Origin: Hadesarchaea archaeon
GTDB lineage: Archaea > Hadarchaeota > Hadarchaeia > Hadarchaeales > WYZ-LMO6
DNA length: 14,387 nucleotides
Reading direction: 5' to 3'
Assembly (NCBI GenBank): GCA_004347925.1
Contig: QNVD01000120.1
Span: 1-14,387 of the forward strand
Below are positions 12,444-14,387 of the stretch, piece by piece (position 1 is the stretch's first letter; each line of letters opens with the position of its first letter). Position numbers and translations under genes: made by a program. The notes under the pieces are model-generated. The model saw nothing but the letters and a program-made list of their open reading frames with translations, was not told the DNA's origin and made no database searches.

Positions 12444-12614
12444 TCAGGCGTACTCGACCCCTCCCCAGCCGAGGCTTTTACCGAGGAAAATCAGGCTATA
12501 TATCTTCTCATAAAGCTTAACCCAAGGGGACCTCAGCTCTATGGTGAACCTCAGCCTCCCCCCCGCCCTCTCGATCTTAGTTCTGTACTCCAGCTCGGTG
12601 ACCCACTCCTCCAT
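12444..12614 (-). CDS. 56-aa protein under the duplicated promoter
   Basis: The sequence starts MEEWVTELEYRTKIERAGGRL, continues RFTIELRSPWVKLYEKIYSLIF and ends with a glycine-rich tail. No family is recognised; the first 30 residues look like beta-strands and the middle like an amphipathic helix. The start ATG and its upstream 17 bases are identical to those of the gene at 329. The TATA (plus 12632-12640) lies 26 nt upstream. It is the first gene of the unit with the zinc-ribbon protein. Confidence 0.65.
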   Translation of the reverse strand: MEEWVTELEYRTKIERAGGRLRFTIELRSPWVKLYEKIYSLIFLGKSLGWGGVEYA

Positions 12615-12640
12615 CCCACACTGTTCCCACGCTTTTAAAA
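12612..12640 (-). promoter_or_regulatory. TATA promoter with the shared 20-bp start-site element (second copy)
   Basis: Bases 12612-12631 (catcccacactgttcccacg) repeat 327-346 exactly, including the start codon. The TATA cttttaaaa at 12632-12640 is in the corresponding place. Sequence outside the shared block differs, so this is not part of a large duplication. Confidence 0.7.
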
Positions 12641-12702
12641 CGATAGCAGCCCCGGTGAACGCACACCTTCCTCCCCTGACTACGGCCCAGGTGTAGTGAA
12701 AT

Positions 12703-12882
12703 TCAGACGAGCTTGAGGCCGAAGACGGCCGCGACCAGTGCCAGCAGAATCTTGATGATCCATCCCATCTTCTTGTCCAGGTTCCTGAACTGCAGGTAGG
12801 TCCACAGGCGCCAGGACGCCTCGTCCAGCTCCTTGACTTGGTCGAAGTTCAGGTTCTGGAACTCCTCCGGGTTCCCAGCCAT
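12703..12882 (-). CDS. Tail-anchored membrane protein, 59 aa
   Basis: The sequence begins MAGNPEEFQNLNFDQVKELDE, continues with an amphipathic stretch (ASWRLWTYLQFRNLDKKM), and ends in one membrane helix (GWIIKILLALVAAVFGLKLV). A helical soluble part plus C-terminal anchor is seen in small viral membrane proteins. TATA ATTTATTAAG lies 25 nt upstream (plus 12900-12909), start context GTTCCGATGG. It is alone in its unit and lies between the two regulatory blocks. Function unknown. Confidence 0.68.
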   Translation of the reverse strand: MAGNPEEFQNLNFDQVKELDEASWRLWTYLQFRNLDKKMGWIIKILLALVAAVFGLKLV

Positions 12883-12909
12883 CGGAACCTCTCATTCTCT
12901 TAATAAATA
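12880..12909 (-). promoter_or_regulatory. TATA promoter for the 59-aa gene
   Basis: TTTATTAAG on the coding strand at 12900-12909, about 25 nt before the ATG at 12882. The AT-rich spacer 12883-12963 holds only this promoter and the end of the AbrB unit. Confidence 0.6.
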
Positions 12910-12963
12910 TGACTCAGCAAATTTACCTTCTTCGTATCCGGAACCATCCACAGTTTTCACACA

Positions 12964-13233
12964 CTAGCATCTTGGCTCTCCTCCTCCCATTCTCTCGCCT
13001 GTCGTTTCTGGGGGCTCCGGTAGGAGTTCTATGAGCTTGCAGATTTTCTGCAGTGCTTCAATCTTCTCCTTCCTTCCGAGGTTGGGGGGGAAAACAACCA
13101 CTGGTGTATCCACGACCAATTCGACTTCCTCCCCAGGCTTCAGCTTGAAGAACTTCACCCAACCTTTTGGAACCGTTACTTGGTATGAGTTGGGCCCCCC
13201 GATACCCAGCTTCCTTTTCTCGATCAGTGGCAT
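12964..13233 (-). CDS. AbrB/SpoVT-like transcription regulator, 89 aa
   Basis: Residues about 8-52 (KLGIGGPNSYQVTVPKGWVKFFKLKPGEEVELVV...VVVFPP) match the swapped-hairpin AbrB domain: [ST]Y.VT[VI]PK.WV, LKPG[DE]EVE, and a final strand. A helical tail follows (KIEALQKICKLIELLPEPPE). Archaeal members are DNA-binding dimers that often control their own promoters. A perfect inverted repeat with 6-bp arms lies directly upstream of its ATG, inside a probable 8-10 nt leader, which fits autorepression (inference). It is divergent from the helix-turn-helix regulator on the other strand. It is the complete homologue of the truncated protein at 1-168. Confidence 0.82.
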   Translation of the reverse strand: MPLIEKRKLGIGGPNSYQVTVPKGWVKFFKLKPGEEVELVVDTPVVVFPPNLGRKEKIEALQKICKLIELLPEPPETTGERMGGGEPRC

Positions 13234-13268
13234 AACTATCTAAATAGTTACAGCATAAGCCTTAAAAG
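13234..13268. promoter_or_regulatory. Divergent control region: shared TATA and inverted-repeat operator
   Basis: Bases 13234-13249 read aactatctaaatagtt, an inverted repeat with perfect 6-bp arms (AACTAT/ATAGTT). It covers the probable transcription start of the leftward AbrB-like gene (ATG 13233). Bases 13261-13268 (cttaaaag) read as a TATA box on both strands: 25-26 nt before the rightward ATG at 13287, and about 28-35 nt before the leftward ATG. One box probably serves both directions. Confidence 0.65.
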
Positions 13269-13286
13269 CATTTCGCTCAGTGTATA

Positions 13287-13793
13287 ATGGAGAGAAAAAC
13301 CAACCCCCTCGGGTTGGCCTCAAACTACTTAAAAAGTGTAAATTTAAATACTTTTTCCCCAAAGGACACATCCGTCGAGGCGAGGTTAGCTTTCGTCGAG
13401 CTCATCCGCGAGGCGCTCAGGCAGGGCGTCCCGCCCAGCTTTCTCGAGAGGGAAATCGGGATAAGCCACTACTACTCGAGGAAGCTCGCCTCTGGCAGGT
13501 GCTTCCCAGGGCCGAAGCTCGTGGCCAGGATCGGGCTCGACAGGATTCTCCAAGCAATCAGCAAGTGGCATGAACTTGAGGTGAAAGCACTTGGGGTAAT
13601 TTCCACAAGGCACTTCTGGAACCCGAAGAGGCTACTGAAGGCGATGGGGGACGGGATTAACCTGCGTACGTTGGAAGTAGTGCTGGATCGCTTGGAAGGG
13701 AAGGGCTGGATTGAGAGGGACAGCCTCGAGCCTAGGTACTTCTGGATAACGAAGCTGGGCGAGCGTGAGCTGAGGCTGAGAGCATGCAGGTAG
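13287..13793 (+). CDS. Helix-turn-helix / winged-helix regulator, 168 aa
   Basis: The N-terminal half contains an XRE-like helix-turn-helix around RLAFVELIREALRQGVPPSF, LEREIGISHYYSRKLASGRC and KLVARIGLDRILQAI. The C-terminal half (RHFWNPKRLLKAMGDGINLRTLEVVLDRLEGKGWIERDSLEPRYFWITKLGERELRLR) fits a winged helix with a beta-wing. ATG 13287 is set by the TATA 25 nt upstream; the gene is divergent from the AbrB-like gene. Its 5' part is AT-rich unlike its neighbours. The TAG overlaps the start of the next gene. Probably controls the leftward units or the two regulators' own promoters; target not shown. Confidence 0.78.
   Translation: MERKTNPLGLASNYLKSVNLNTFSPKDTSVEARLAFVELIREALRQGVPPSFLEREIGISHYYSRKLASGRCFPGPKLVARIGLDRILQAISKWHELEVKALGVISTRHFWNPKRLLKAMGDGINLRTLEVVLDRLEGKGWIERDSLEPRYFWITKLGERELRLRACR
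13331..13356. repeat. AT-rich inverted repeat in the regulator coding sequence
   Basis: Arms aaaaagt (13331-13337) and actttttt-type actttt-t (13350-13356) are perfect 7-bp complements separated by 12 bases including aaattt. The patch stands out from its GC-rich surroundings. It may be an internal operator, a second TATA-like site, or coincidence. Confidence 0.45.
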
Positions 13794-13945
13794 AGGTCAG
13801 AAGGGCGAACAAGGACTACGTATGCGACCGCTGCGGTAGAAGGATTAATAAGGGGGAGATGTACGCGAGGATAAAGAACTTCGTAGCCACCGTCGGGAGG
13901 CCCCTCTGCCTGGAATGCGTGCAGAGGCCGGTTCCGAGACCATGA
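13784..13945 (+). CDS. Small zinc-ribbon protein, 53 aa
   Basis: The sequence starts MQVEVRRANKDYVCDRCGRRI and has a second pair in RPLCLECVQRP. The four cysteines (C14-x2-C17 and C45-x2-C48) with about 28 residues between the pairs form a classical zinc ribbon. It overlaps the end of the regulator gene by 10 bases and its TGA overlaps the ATG of the next gene (ATGA). A nucleic-acid-binding or adaptor role is likely, but no specific function can be assigned. Confidence 0.75.
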   Translation: MQVEVRRANKDYVCDRCGRRINKGEMYARIKNFVATVGRPLCLECVQRPVPRP

Positions 13946-14387
13946 CCGTCCGTGCCGGCGTCGTCAGGGTCTGCGTGCGGTTCCTCTCGGACACCAGGCC
14001 TAGGAGGGACTTCGAGAGGCCTTGGGAGCTGAGGAGGGACGTCCTGATGGGCCTCATTCTCAGCAACCGTGGCATTGAGAGGAACGGCAACTCCCTCCCT
14101 TGGTGGAGGTGGTACGGGATACCGAAACCGACACTGGACGAGGCGTTTTATGCGGCCAGCGTCTACATCCAGAAGGCTTGGTGGATTTACCGTCACCCTA
14201 ACGCTCATCGGGCCACCACTAGGCCCGCCGTCAGCAGGGCGCCGGTGCCTGACGGAACGGATGAGGCGGCGGCTGGCCCGAGCTCCGTACCGAGCCGGGA
14301 GGCTATGATTCCGCTCAGCGGAGCGTGTGCGGGGCTTAGGGCAACCCGGGGGGCGGCGGGTCATAGTGGTGAGACCCAGGCGGTTCA
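13942..14387 (+). CDS. Uncharacterised protein, 3' end outside window (at least 148 aa)
   Basis: The ATG at 13942 overlaps the TGA of the zinc-ribbon gene, and the frame remains open to the last base. The first ~95 residues are tryptophan-rich and look coding (RFLSDTRPRRDFERPWELRR, SLPWWRWYGIPKPTLDEAFY, YIQKAWWIYRHPNAH). The rest is low-complexity, rich in A, G, R, P and T (RAPVPDGTDEAAAGPSSVPS), and the base composition shifts. No family is recognised. It may be the start of a longer rightward gene with a flexible linker. Confidence 0.65.
   Translation, partial: MTVRAGVVRVCVRFLSDTRPRRDFERPWELRRDVLMGLILSNRGIERNGNSLPWWRWYGIPKPTLDEAFYAASVYIQKAWWIYRHPNAHRATTRPAVSRAPVPDGTDEAAAGPSSVPSREAMIPLSGACAGLRATRGAAGHSGETQAV

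Noticed and set aside
12680..12895. 71-codon minus frame over the 59-aa gene
   Set aside because: Low-complexity G/P/Q-rich product; the neighbouring frame has a TATA-positioned ATG and a C-terminal membrane helix.
13816..14364. 182-codon minus frame opposite the zinc-ribbon and last rightward gene
   Set aside because: Proline/arginine-rich with no motif, whereas the plus strand shows CxxC pairs and ATGA couplings.

Overview
The window looks like part of the genome of an archaeal virus or an integrated viral element, probably from a hyperthermophilic Thermoproteota host. The DNA is GC-rich and gene-dense. Arginine is mostly AGG. Most transcription units have an archaeal TATA box about 24-26 nt upstream of the start codon, so leaderless mRNAs are likely. 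The viral assignment rests on tail-fibre-like and adhesin-like proteins, many small membrane proteins and a regulatory block typical of archaeal viruses. I see no terminase, portal, recognised capsid protein, polymerase, integrase or tRNA, so virus type and host are inferences.

Layout. Positions 1-329 hold the end of a leftward unit: a 54-aa helical protein and a truncated AbrB-like regulator. Positions 378-5272 hold a leftward membrane and surface module: two small membrane proteins, a 358-aa two-TM protein, a 654-aa anchored surface protein with a 57-bp tandem repeat, a 342-aa protein built of two copies of one domain, and an 88-aa two-TM protein. Positions 5302-10587 hold several short leftward units, each with its own TATA box. 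They encode an 85-aa membrane protein, a transglutaminase-like protein with a probable frameshift in its 5' part, three related 55-57 aa two-TM proteins, secreted or anchored virion-like proteins, a GT4 glycosyltransferase, and a tail-fibre plus adhesin pair. Positions 10614-12614 hold a GT2 glycosyltransferase, a two-TM coiled-coil protein, a zinc-ribbon protein and a 56-aa protein. Positions 12703-13233 hold a tail-anchored 59-aa protein and a complete AbrB-like regulator.

At 13233-13287 transcription diverges over one shared TATA element next to a perfect inverted repeat. Rightward from there are a helix-turn-helix/winged-helix regulator, a small zinc-ribbon protein and an ORF that runs off the window end; their reading frames overlap in an operon. 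No gap larger than about 110 bases lacks a gene.

How the parts may fit together (inference): the leftward genes probably make a membrane-containing or membrane-associated virion with adhesins, and the two glycosyltransferases may decorate them. The right-hand regulators and a 20-bp start-site element shared by the units at 329 and 12614 look like the control circuitry. The most distinctive observations are the families of short paralogous membrane proteins, the N-terminal anchor/signal module reused on unrelated proteins, the A6-run frameshift, the duplicated regulatory start site, and the TATA-to-TCTG-ATG initiation signature.
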